64,000 nucleotides of DNA from assembly GCF_014652835.1 (NCBI RefSeq), contig NZ_BMZO01000002.1, positions 1 through 64,000 of the forward strand. The letters run 5' to 3'. Shown here one piece after another: positions 8,532 to 16,404 of the stretch; positions within the stretch are counted from its first letter, which is position 1; every line of letters begins with the position of its first letter. The position numbers were made by a program, and so were the translations under genes. The notes beneath the pieces are model-generated. The model saw only the letters and a list, made by a program, of their open reading frames with translations, did no database searches and was not told the DNA's origin. This DNA is from Limoniibacter endophyticus. GTDB taxonomy: Bacteria > Pseudomonadota > Alphaproteobacteria > Rhizobiales > Rhizobiaceae.

Positions 8532-9382
8532 GGATCAGATCGTTCTGGGCAGCAATTCTCATAGCTCTGCCGCTGGCCTTTATGGCGGCGTTCTTTCTGG
8601 TGCCATTTTTGGTTACAGCCGTTACCAGCCTGCAGAATTCGGAGGGCGCGTGGACGCTCGATCATTATCGCAAGATCGTGGCTGATGGATATTACCCCGG
8701 CATCCTCTTTACGACGTTCAAGCTCTCGCTGATCTCCACGATCATATCGTTTTTGGTCGGTTATCCCATCGCCTATTACATTGTCTTCTACGTCAAAAGC
8801 AGAGGCATGCGCCGCCTTTGTTATCTTTTGGTGATCATGCCCCTTTTCACGAGCAATATCGTTCGTTCATTCGGCTGGCTCATTCTCCTGGGCCGACAGG
8901 GATTGGTAAATGATCTGTTGGTGGGGACTGGCGTCCTCGCCCGACCCATGCCGCTCTTGTTCAACGAGTTGGCCGTTGTGATCGGCCTGACCTACATTCT
9001 TGTGCCATTTATGGTGCTCACCGTATCAAGCGTTCTTCAGACCATAGACCGCTCGCTTTTCGAGGCCTCGCTCGATCTGGGCAGCACGCGCATATCCACC
9101 TTTTTTCACATTACGCTCCCGCTCAGTCTGCCAGGAGTAATCGCTGGTTCACTGATCGTATTCACGCTCGCAGTAAGCGCCTACGTCGTTCCGGCGATCA
9201 TGAGTGGTGGTCGAGTTGCGGTCTTTGCGATGCCTATCTTCGACAATTACGCAACGCTGTTTAATTACAATTTTGGCGCAGCACTCGCGATAGCTCTCCT
9301 GGTCGTGACACTACTTCTTATCGCGCTCTATCTTCTCTTTATTGAGCGACGCTCAGCCGCAGGTACTGGAGGACGGTCATGA
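8528..9382 (+). CDS. ABC transporter permease 1 (PotB-like)
   Basis: This 284-residue inner-membrane protein has about six transmembrane helices. The start at 8528 overlaps the ATPase stop by four bases. The EAA coupling loop reads EASLDLGSTRISTFFHITLPLSLPG (about residue 175-200). The N-terminal helix ALPLAFMAAFFLVPFLVTAV and the following periplasmic loop (DHYRKIVADGYYPGILFTTF) are typical of PotB-type permeases. It should pair with the next gene's product to form the channel. Confidence 0.9.
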   Translation: MRIRSFWAAILIALPLAFMAAFFLVPFLVTAVTSLQNSEGAWTLDHYRKIVADGYYPGILFTTFKLSLISTIISFLVGYPIAYYIVFYVKSRGMRRLCYLLVIMPLFTSNIVRSFGWLILLGRQGLVNDLLVGTGVLARPMPLLFNELAVVIGLTYILVPFMVLTVSSVLQTIDRSLFEASLDLGSTRISTFFHITLPLSLPGVIAGSLIVFTLAVSAYVVPAIMSGGRVAVFAMPIFDNYATLFNYNFGAALAIALLVVTLLLIALYLLFIERRSAAGTGGRS

Positions 9383-10185
9383 GATTTTTGGATCGTGCAG
9401 CACGTGCAGCGGTAATCATCATTGCCTGGCTAGGACTCGCGTTTCTGACTATCCCGCTGGCAATTATTGTTGGCGCGTCTTTCACCGAAACGGAGTTTCT
9501 CCAATTCCCACCGAGCGGGTTTACGCTCCGTTGGTACGCGCAGTTCCTGGAAGATTTCTCTTATCTGACGTCGATCGGGACAAGTGTCGCGATCGCTTCG
9601 GTCGCAACGGTTCTGTCTCTTCTGATCGGTGTCCTGACGGCGCTTGTTATCTCCAGGAGCAGCATCAAGGGTAGGCGAGCCCTCAATGCGATATTCATCG
9701 CGCCTTTGATCTTGCCAACGATCGTCATCGGGGCAGCGCTCCTGCAATATGCGAACGCTCTTGGCTTCGCCCGGACCTTCTTCGCACTGGCGGTTGGGCA
9801 CACAGTGATCGTCGTGCCGTATGTATTGCGGACGGTGCTTGCCTCTCTCGAACGTTTTGACCAGTCGCTAGAGGAAGCCAGCTACGACCTGGGCGGCAAT
9901 GCGGTTGATACGTTTTTCCTGATCACCTTGCCGATCATTAAGCCAGGCTTGGTGGCTGGTGGACTGTTCGCCTTCATCATTTCCTGGATCAATGTTGAAC
10001 TCTCGATATTCAACGTCACTGCCGAACTGCAGCCAATTCCGGTGAAGCTGTTCAACTACGTCCAATACGCCGTCGATCCAATGCTCGCGGCAATTTCTGC
10101 TGCCACGATCTACGTGGCCATTATCGCAGTCCTGATACTCGATTGGTTCGTCGGCCTGGATCGTGTCGCTGAATCGCAAAAGTAA
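9379..10185 (+). CDS. ABC transporter permease 2 (PotC-like)
   Basis: This is a 268-residue permease with six predicted helices. Its start overlaps the previous stop by four bases. The EAA loop is EASYDLGGNAVDTFFLITLPIIKPG (about residue 170-195). The pattern FTETEFLQFPPSGFTLRWYAQFL after helix 1 is typical of PotC-type permeases. Together with the upstream ATPase and permease it completes an importer whose binding protein is encoded divergently at 3555-4598. Confidence 0.9.
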   Translation: MRFLDRAARAAVIIIAWLGLAFLTIPLAIIVGASFTETEFLQFPPSGFTLRWYAQFLEDFSYLTSIGTSVAIASVATVLSLLIGVLTALVISRSSIKGRRALNAIFIAPLILPTIVIGAALLQYANALGFARTFFALAVGHTVIVVPYVLRTVLASLERFDQSLEEASYDLGGNAVDTFFLITLPIIKPGLVAGGLFAFIISWINVELSIFNVTAELQPIPVKLFNYVQYAVDPMLAAISAATIYVAIIAVLILDWFVGLDRVAESQK

Positions 10186-10197
10186 AAGTGGGGAATG

Positions 10198-11412
10198 ATG
10201 TCTCAGAGACACAATGAAACGGAGCAATCCGCTCTCGGCGATCTTAAGGTGCTAGAGCTTGGCTCAATGCTTGCAGGCCCTTTTATCGGATCGATGCTTG
10301 GTGATTTTGGTGCGCAGGTCATCAAGGTCGAAAAACCCGGCAAACCGGATGCTCTGCGTGAATGGCCTCCCCATAAGGAAGAGGTCCCCTTGTGGTGGAA
10401 GACGATGGCGCGCAATAAACACGCCGTCACGCTCGATATCTCCCGTTCCGAAGGTCGAGAAATCGCGCTTCGTCTTATTGGCGAAAGCGATATTGTAATC
10501 GAGAATTTCCGTCCCGGAACACTGGAACGGTGGGGTCTGTCGCCGCTGGAACTTCGTGAATTATTTCCTAGGGTCATATGGGTTCGCGTAAGCGGTTGGG
10601 GGCAGAACGGACCTAAAAGCCAGGAAGGCGGATATGCCACGATTGCCGAAGCATTCTCCGGCCTCTCTTCGTTCACGGGACATCCAGATAAGGGACCTAT
10701 GGTGTCGGCCTTTCCAATGGGCGACTATCTCGCAGGTATTTTTGGCGCATTTGGTGCACTGGCCGCCCTTCATCAGCGTGAAAAGACGGGTTCAGGTCAG
10801 ATCATCGATGTTGCGCTTTATGAGCCCATTCTCCGCATCATCGAATCTCTCGTAGTCCGGTTCGATCAGACGGGCGTTGGAAAACCGCTTCTCGGCAATC
10901 AGATGGAAGAAGATGTTCCTCGCAACGTCTACCCTACGGCGGACGGAGGCGCGATTGCGATCAGTTGTGGCTCACAGAGCATCTATGAAGGGTTGGCGAA
11001 TGCCATGGGGCGTCCTGATCTGATTGCGGATCCGCGTTTCAAAACTATGGCTCTCCGGGTTGAGAACCGTGACCTAATAGACAAGGAAGTCGCGGATTGG
11101 ATGGTGGAACAATCGACTGCTGAAGCGCTCGAGCTATTGCGTGCGCACCGTGTCGTGGCCGGCAAGGTCAATCAGATACAGGATGTATTTTCAGATGCTC
11201 ACGTCGCCGCGCGTGAGGCTATCGCCACGGTTGTCGACGCGCATCTCGGCAAAATACGGATGCCGGCGCCAACGCCAAAACTATCAGACACGCCTGGAAG
11301 CATACGATGGGCTGGACAAACTCCCGGAGAAGCGAACGAGGAAATTTTTTGCCAGCAATTGGGGCTGAATGTCGCCGAGTTGGAGCGGCTGCGGGAACTG
11401 AGGATAATTTGA
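10198..11412 (+). CDS. Class III CoA-transferase (CaiB/BaiF family)
   Basis: The product is about 404 residues; ATG 10198 has the better spacing to GGGGA than the adjacent ATG 10195. Family hallmarks are VLELGSMLAGPFIGSMLGDFGAQVIKVEKPG at the N-terminus, NKHAVTLDIS, VIENFRPGTLERWGLSP and the catalytic-type aspartate in MGDYLAG (about residue 180). These enzymes move CoA between acids, for example from succinyl-CoA or acetyl-CoA to the substrate. In this operon it is the obvious activation step for the imported acid. It follows the permease gene by about ten bases. Confidence 0.9.
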   Translation: MSQRHNETEQSALGDLKVLELGSMLAGPFIGSMLGDFGAQVIKVEKPGKPDALREWPPHKEEVPLWWKTMARNKHAVTLDISRSEGREIALRLIGESDIVIENFRPGTLERWGLSPLELRELFPRVIWVRVSGWGQNGPKSQEGGYATIAEAFSGLSSFTGHPDKGPMVSAFPMGDYLAGIFGAFGALAALHQREKTGSGQIIDVALYEPILRIIESLVVRFDQTGVGKPLLGNQMEEDVPRNVYPTADGGAIAISCGSQSIYEGLANAMGRPDLIADPRFKTMALRVENRDLIDKEVADWMVEQSTAEALELLRAHRVVAGKVNQIQDVFSDAHVAAREAIATVVDAHLGKIRMPAPTPKLSDTPGSIRWAGQTPGEANEEIFCQQLGLNVAELERLRELRII

Positions 11413-11419
11413 GGATACG

Positions 11420-12574
11420 ATGCAAAAGAATAGTCAAATCGGTATTGTTGGCTACGGTGCGACACAATACGAGAAAAAAACCAACCGGACCTTGTTCTCT
11501 TTCCTATCTGAGGCAGCACGTCACGCACTTGATAATGCAGGGCTGAAATTCTCTGATGTGGATGGGCTTGCGATTAGCTCGTTCGAGCTTCCGCCGGACA
11601 ATACTGTCACAGCAGCGGAGCAGATGGGCCTGTCGATTTCCTGGGCCTATCTAGGTACTGCGGGCAGTGCCGGCCCCGTTGCCAGCATCATTAACGCGGT
11701 TCATGCTATCGAAAGCGGCCAGGCCACCACGGTTCTCTGTATCGCAGGCGACAATTACGATGTTGGTGGCCATTTCAAACTCATGGACAATTTTAGCCGC
11801 GGGTTGAAAAACTACGGTACGCCGCTGGGTTTCGGGGGAGCGAACGGACTTTTCGGCATCATTCAGCGTAAGCATATGGAAACCTACGGCACACGCGTTG
11901 AGGACCTTGGTCGAATTTCTGTCGGACAACGTCAGAGCGCGCAAAAGAACGATAGAGCTCTTTTACGTGGGGACATGACGATCGAGGATTACATAAACTC
12001 CCGGATGATCGCGGATCCTATTCGTCTTTACGACTGCGTTCTTCCCTGTGCGGGCGCGGAAGCGGTCATCGTTTCCAGTCTGGACCGGAGCAAGCCCGGG
12101 AAAGGCGTCAAGATCGTCACAGGATACGAGCAACACAACTATCCGCCGATGGAAATCGCTCCACTTGAAGGAGGCTGGTCACGGTTTGCAAAACGTTTGT
12201 ATGACGATGCCGGCTACGGTCCGGAAGACATGGACTTTGTGCAGCTCTATGACGATTACCCGATCATGGTCGCGATCCAGCTGGAAGATCTGGGATTCTG
12301 CAAAAAAGGAGAAGTGAGCCAGTATCTGGCTGAAAACTCGTTCAATTGGGAAGGGTCTGTGCCTCTGAATACTGGGGGCGGGCAATTGTCTTGCGGCCAA
12401 GCTGGCATAGCCGGGGGGCTGCTCAGCGTCACTGAAGCCGTTCGCCAGCTTCGTGGTGAGGGTGAGGGCAGGCAGGTCAAGAATGCTTCGCGAGGTTTGG
12501 TCGCGGGCTATGGCATGGTTGGTTATGGGCATGGTCTTTCGGCAAGCACAATTGTACTGGAGAGCGTTCAATGA
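11420..12574 (+). CDS. Thiolase-like protein lacking the nucleophilic cysteine (SCPx/Ltp2-like)
   Basis: This 384-residue protein has a thiolase fold: IGIVGYGATQYEKK at the start, ALDNAGLKFSDVDGLAISS, and the C-terminal LNTGGGQLSCGQAGIAGG and GYGMVGYGHG. Where thiolases carry the active cysteine (usually C-A/S-S/T-G) this protein has YLGTAGSAGPVASI, and the usual GH before the C-terminal glycines is GQ. A Claisen thiolase mechanism is therefore unlikely. The combination with an adjacent DUF35/OB-fold gene resembles the Ltp2-DUF35 retro-aldolases of steroid side-chain degradation. The inferred role is a C-C lyase acting on a hydroxyacyl-CoA. It begins seven bases after the CoA-transferase stop. 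Confidence 0.8.
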   Translation: MQKNSQIGIVGYGATQYEKKTNRTLFSFLSEAARHALDNAGLKFSDVDGLAISSFELPPDNTVTAAEQMGLSISWAYLGTAGSAGPVASIINAVHAIESGQATTVLCIAGDNYDVGGHFKLMDNFSRGLKNYGTPLGFGGANGLFGIIQRKHMETYGTRVEDLGRISVGQRQSAQKNDRALLRGDMTIEDYINSRMIADPIRLYDCVLPCAGAEAVIVSSLDRSKPGKGVKIVTGYEQHNYPPMEIAPLEGGWSRFAKRLYDDAGYGPEDMDFVQLYDDYPIMVAIQLEDLGFCKKGEVSQYLAENSFNWEGSVPLNTGGGQLSCGQAGIAGGLLSVTEAVRQLRGEGEGRQVKNASRGLVAGYGMVGYGHGLSASTIVLESVQ

Positions 12575-12987
12575 CTGAATTTTTAGACCATCCACGCCCC
12601 TATGAGGACGAAGATAATCGTGCTTTCCTGACTGCCTGGCGAGACGAAGGCAAAATTCTTCTCCAGCGGGCCGTTGGCAGTAACAGGCCGTTCTTCTATC
12701 CACGCCCTATCTGTCCGTACACCGGCTCTTCTGAATTGGAATCATTCGAGGCCGAGGGAAAAGGGACAGTTGTTTCTTTCTCTCTCGTCAGGCGACCAAA
12801 TCATCCGGCCTTCAATGACGAGGTTCCGATCGTTCTTGCGGAAATCGAGTTGCTCGAGGGTGCTACTATGCTTGCGCGGATCCTTACACATGACCCTGAA
12901 TCCCTGATTTCGGGGGCGTCGGTCAGGACCATTAAGCAAGAAAGCGCGTCGAAATATCCCCTGCCTACGTTCGAGCTGATCTCATAA
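12571..12987 (+). CDS. DUF35/OB-fold acyl-CoA-binding partner of the thiolase-like protein
   Basis: This 138-residue protein starts inside the stop of the thiolase-like gene (ATGA overlap). DNRAFLTAWRDEGKILLQRA, then FFYPRPICPYTGSSELE, then an OB-fold with GKGTVVSFSLVRRPNHPAF and PIVLAEIELLEGATMLARI define the family. The usual four-cysteine zinc ribbon is reduced to a single Cys here, so it probably binds no zinc. Such proteins form obligate complexes with thiolase-like enzymes and help to hold the CoA substrate. It is the last gene of the operon. Confidence 0.85.
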   Translation: MTEFLDHPRPYEDEDNRAFLTAWRDEGKILLQRAVGSNRPFFYPRPICPYTGSSELESFEAEGKGTVVSFSLVRRPNHPAFNDEVPIVLAEIELLEGATMLARILTHDPESLISGASVRTIKQESASKYPLPTFELIS

Positions 12988-13008
12988 AAACTGAACGCCT
13001 CTATTGCT

Positions 13009-13032
13009 GGGGGGCAGATCTACCTGCTCCCC
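13009..13032 (+). terminator. Hairpin after the catabolic operon
   Basis: GGGGGGCAG (13009-13017) can pair with CTGCTCCCC (13024-13032), allowing one G-T pair, around a six-base loop. This is 21 bases after the last stop of the operon. There is no proper T run, so it may be a weak terminator or an RNA-stabilising hairpin. Confidence 0.4.
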
Positions 13033-13033
13033 G

Positions 13034-13217
13034 CAGACTTCTGAATGGCCTGCATAGGTTCATCCACGTAGGTGCCCTTCGAGAGAACGCGGTTCATCTG
13101 CCGGTACTACAGCGGGCAGACAACGAGGCGAAGGATTGATCGCCCCGCTGCCATGACCGGGAACAAGTCGCTACCAGGGGGCACGTGGGCCAACTTGCGC
13201 ACGGTTGAGCTGGAAAG
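13034..13217 (-). other. Island/chromosome junction with a possible gene remnant
   Basis: No gene can be supported here. On the minus strand a short stretch reads SKGTYVDEPMQAIQKSAG before a stop near 13030, which looks like the C-terminus of a lost protein. It has no start, and a stop lies only about 30 residues upstream. The segment separates the accessory cluster from the Brucella-like chromosomal genes and may be the junction scar. Confidence 0.25.
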
Positions 13218-14186
13218 CTAGATGCCCTTGAACTGTGGCAAAACCTTTTCGGCGAATGCCTTGATGAATTCCTGCTGATTGCGACCGACATTGTGCAGGA
13301 GCGCGCAATCGGCGCCCAGTTCGAATATCTGCTGAACCCAGTCCGCATGCTGTGACGGAGAAGGAGAGATAAGAACGCTTTCCTCCAGGTCTTCGATGCG
13401 TAGATGCTGCGTGGCGTCGTCGAACATCTGGGGCGAGTACAGTTCCGCCGCGATCGGAGCGGGTAGCGCATTGGTCTTCCATTGCTCGAGCGTATTGTGC
13501 TGCGCCTTTTCCAGATCATCGGCATAGGAAAGATGCACCTGGACGTGGATCGGTTTTTCTTCCCCTGCCCCTTCACGGAAAGCGTCGATAATGGCACGCA
13601 AACGGCTGGAAGGCATGTTGATAGTCGCCAGGCCATCCGCCCATCCACTTGCGCGATGCGCAGTTCCCAGACTGAGCGCTGCCGCGTAAATCGCCGGAGC
13701 CTGAGCCGGCAAAGTATAGAGGCGGGCATTTTCAAGCCGGTGAAAGCCTCGGGTCGTAACCTCTTCCCCGCGAAACAGCGCCCTGATAATCGCGACGCTT
13801 TCCTCCAGTCGCGCCACGCGCTCATCCTTCGCTGGCCAGCCAATACCAAAAGGCCGCTCATTCAACGCCTCGCCACTGCCCAGGATAATGGTCAGCCGGT
13901 CAGGATACATCGCTGCCAGGGTTGCGACCGCCTGTGCAATCAGAAGCGGATGATAGCGAATACCAATGGGCGTGGTGACAATTGAGAAGGGCAGGCGGCT
14001 TGCCTGCATTGCGGCACCAAGCCAAGACCATGCGAAGCCCGATTGGCCCTGTTTTGCGCCCCAGGGAGCAAGATGGTCAGACGACATTATGGCATCAAAC
14101 CCTGCGGCTTCGGCCAATCGAACCAGATCGAGCAGCTCGGACGGAGCGAATTGCTCGTGAGAAGCGTGATAACCGATCTGCCTCAT
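13218..14186 (-). CDS. LLM-class flavin-dependent oxidoreductase (TIGR03885-like)
   Basis: This is a 322-residue luciferase-like monooxygenase-fold protein: MRQIGYHASHEQFAPSELLDLVRLAEAAGFDAIMSSDH at the N-terminus, YHPLLIAQAVATLAAMYPDRLTIILGSGEALNE (about residue 80-110) and ASGWADGLATINMP. It resembles the subgroup thought to use FMN rather than F420. It follows the transducer-like gene with three bases between stop and start, so the two are co-transcribed. The substrate is unknown. The divergent neighbour is a GH13 enzyme, which suggests a role connected with sugar metabolism. Confidence 0.8.
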   Translation of the reverse strand: MRQIGYHASHEQFAPSELLDLVRLAEAAGFDAIMSSDHLAPWGAKQGQSGFAWSWLGAAMQASRLPFSIVTTPIGIRYHPLLIAQAVATLAAMYPDRLTIILGSGEALNERPFGIGWPAKDERVARLEESVAIIRALFRGEEVTTRGFHRLENARLYTLPAQAPAIYAAALSLGTAHRASGWADGLATINMPSSRLRAIIDAFREGAGEEKPIHVQVHLSYADDLEKAQHNTLEQWKTNALPAPIAAELYSPQMFDDATQHLRIEDLEESVLISPSPSQHADWVQQIFELGADCALLHNVGRNQQEFIKAFAEKVLPQFKGI

Positions 14187-14189
14187 TGC

Positions 14190-14564
14190 TCAACCCTCGG
14201 AGTAGGCAATGGTTGTCATCAGTGCATTCTCAGCCTGGCGGCTGTCGAGGCGGGTGTGTTGGACCACGATCGGCTGGTCCGAGCGGAGGACGCAGGCATA
14301 GGGGGTATCGCGGGGAATGGGTTCGGGATCCTCCAGATCATTGAAGCGTAGATGCAGCGTGCGCCGGGCCGGAATTTCAACCTCGTAAGGCCCGGCAGGT
14401 TCGCGATCCGTGAAATAGATCATTAAATTTGCCTTGGCCGGAGTGTCGGCGCAGTTCAACAGGCAAGCAGCTTCATGGCTAGTAAGTTCGGGCGCGGGGC
14501 CGTGGCTCGTCGAAGGAATATAGCCTTCGGCAATGGCCCATATATGTTTTCCGAGCGGTTGCAT
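14190..14564 (-). CDS. Sensory rhodopsin transducer (ASRT) family protein
   Basis: The product is 124 residues from ATG 14564; longer frames run into the divergent gene. It matches the Anabaena sensory rhodopsin transducer family along its length: GKHIWAIAEGYIPSTSHGPAPELTSHEAACLLN, IYFTDREPAGPYEVEIPARRTLHLRFNDL, PIPRDTPYACVLRSDQPIVVQHTRLDSRQAENAL. The fold is a small all-beta tetramer. The wider family has been proposed to bind small molecules or sugars independently of rhodopsin. No rhodopsin gene is in this window, and the partners are a flavin oxidoreductase and a GH13 enzyme, so a metabolic sensing role is likelier than light sensing. Confidence 0.85.
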   Translation of the reverse strand: MQPLGKHIWAIAEGYIPSTSHGPAPELTSHEAACLLNCADTPAKANLMIYFTDREPAGPYEVEIPARRTLHLRFNDLEDPEPIPRDTPYACVLRSDQPIVVQHTRLDSRQAENALMTTIAYSEG

Positions 14565-14651
14565 TCCTGTCTCCCACAATGGTCGAAGAGGAACCGAGCT
14601 TGCCATTCGTTTGTTCCCAGGCAGGTGCAGCATTGTCGAAAGAGGCCGAAC

Positions 14652-16277
14652 GTGCAGGAATATTGGTGGAAGCATGCCGTGATCTACGGCGTAGACGTGG
14701 AACGATTTTTTGATTCCAACAAGGACGGCGTGGGCGACTTTCCGGGTTTAACCGCCAAGCTGCCTTATCTTTCACGTCTGGGGGTGAATTGTATTTGGCT
14801 TTTACCTTTCTATGCGTCGTCGGACCAGGACAATGGCTATGATATTACCGATTACTATCGGATTGCGGAGAAATACGGCCAGCTTTCTGAGTTTCTCGAA
14901 TTTATCCATCGTGCAGGAGAGCTGGGTATCCGTGTGGTCCTCGACCTTGTGGCACATCATACCTCCTCGGATCATCCGTGGTTTCAGGCGTCACGACACG
15001 ATTCGGAATCCGTCTATCGTGATTACTATGTCTGGAGTGAGCATCCTCCCAGACCGGCGCCAGGAAAGGCGGCAATGTTCCCCGGCGAGGAGAACAGCAT
15101 CTGGACTTTCGACAATGTTGCCGGCGCTTTTTACTACCACCGTTTCTACAGCTTCCAGCCCACCCTGAACCACCGAAATCCGCAAGTCCTGGAAGAATTG
15201 AAGCGGGTGGCGGATTTCTGGCTCAGCTTCGGCATTGCTGGCTTCCGCATTGATGCTGCATCCCATCTGGTCGAGAATCCGCTGGATCCGGCGGGGCAGG
15301 GAGATCCGTCGCACGCGGCGTTGCGCGAACTCTATGCGCACATAACGCGGCGCAAGCCGGACGCCATGGTGCTGGGGGAGGTGGATGAAGACGAAAACAA
15401 GCTCGCCAGCTTTTTCGACGGCGCTCAGTTGAACATGATGTTCAACTTCTTCCTGAACAATTACCTGATGCTTGCGCTTGCGACAGAAGATGCCCTCTCG
15501 TTACGGGAGGCGCTGTCGCGTCTGCCACCTGCGCCAGAGAACGGTCAATGGGCCAATTTCCTGCGCAATCTGGACGAGGCGGACCTCGAGCGGCTCGATG
15601 AGGAACAGAGGAACCGCGTTCTCGACCTGTTTGCGCCGCGTGACGAGATGCGGATTTACGGGCGCGGCATACGTCGACGTCTGGCGCCAATGTTAGAAGA
15701 CGCGGCTCGGTTGCGCATGGCCTATAGTCTTCTCTTTGCCCTGCCGGGCGCGCCTATCGTGTGTTATGGCGATGAAATAGGTATGGGTGAAGATCTGCGG
15801 ATCGAAGGGCGCAATGCGGTACGCTCGCCAATGCAATGGACGGCTGGGCGCAATGGCGGCTTTTCGGCGGCACCCAAGGCAGCCCTGGTCCAGCCGATGA
15901 TCGAGGCAGGTCCTTACGGCTTTAACAATATCAATGCGGAGGCGCAGGACGGCGGCGAGGGTTCGCTGCTGGAACATCTGCGTATGCTTTCGGAAGTACG
16001 GCAGAAACATTCGCAGATTGGGCAGCGAGATTGGCAGGTCCTGGAGTGCGGGCAAGAAGCTGTGCTGGGGCTTGCTTGGCGCTCAGCGGAGGAGGACGTT
16101 CTGACGATCCACAACCTGTCTGGAAAAACCATGCAGGCTCGGGTCGAATTGAACGGCATAGGCAATAGTAAAGGGCTCCTGCCCCTATTGGGAGAAGAGG
16201 TGGAGGCTCCGCAGAATGGCGTGCTCCCCGTTACATTGAAGCCTTATGATTTTCGATGGCTGCGCTGGCCGCATTGA
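14652..16277 (+). CDS. GH13 alpha-amylase family enzyme (trehalose-synthase-like)
   Basis: The product is 541 residues from GTG 14652, with AGAGG seven bases upstream. The start EYWWKHAVIYGVDVERFFDSNKDGVGDFPGL is typical of the trehalose synthase/maltose glucosyltransferase branch. The GH13 nucleophile is Asp201 in GFRIDAAS and the acid/base is Glu243 in VLGEVDE. The third aspartate is Asp308 in FLRNLDEADL, where related enzymes have N-H-D-E; the substrate-binding His is replaced by Leu307. A C-terminal beta domain follows (from about residue 450). The enzyme is cytoplasmic. It is divergent from the transducer/LLM pair, sharing an 87-base promoter region. Because of the altered motif its exact reaction is uncertain. 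Confidence 0.85.
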   Translation: MQEYWWKHAVIYGVDVERFFDSNKDGVGDFPGLTAKLPYLSRLGVNCIWLLPFYASSDQDNGYDITDYYRIAEKYGQLSEFLEFIHRAGELGIRVVLDLVAHHTSSDHPWFQASRHDSESVYRDYYVWSEHPPRPAPGKAAMFPGEENSIWTFDNVAGAFYYHRFYSFQPTLNHRNPQVLEELKRVADFWLSFGIAGFRIDAASHLVENPLDPAGQGDPSHAALRELYAHITRRKPDAMVLGEVDEDENKLASFFDGAQLNMMFNFFLNNYLMLALATEDALSLREALSRLPPAPENGQWANFLRNLDEADLERLDEEQRNRVLDLFAPRDEMRIYGRGIRRRLAPMLEDAARLRMAYSLLFALPGAPIVCYGDEIGMGEDLRIEGRNAVRSPMQWTAGRNGGFSAAPKAALVQPMIEAGPYGFNNINAEAQDGGEGSLLEHLRMLSEVRQKHSQIGQRDWQVLECGQEAVLGLAWRSAEEDVLTIHNLSGKTMQARVELNGIGNSKGLLPLLGEEVEAPQNGVLPVTLKPYDFRWLRWPH

Positions 16278-16354
16278 TGTTCTTGCAATAGTGCATAGCA
16301 GGCATGCGCGCAGAATAGTATCTCGGTAGATGCCGAAAGCAATTCTTTCTGATT

Positions 16355-16364
16355 AAACCGGTTT
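16355..16364. promoter_or_regulatory. LacI-family-type operator upstream of gluP
   Basis: AAACCGGTTT is a perfect ten-base palindrome with the central CG typical of LacI-family operators. It extends to TTAAACCGGTTTGA with one mismatch. It lies about 40 bases before the likely start of the sugar permease gene. It also argues against a TTG start at 16363, which would lie inside it. Confidence 0.45.
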
Positions 16365-16404
16365 GAAAATCGCGCCGCGGCACTTTGCGGCATCCACCCA
16401 ATTT

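Noticed and set aside
13218-14564. Possibility of a light-sensing system because of the rhodopsin-transducer homologue
   Set aside because: No seven-helix retinal protein and no carotenoid cleavage gene are visible in the window.
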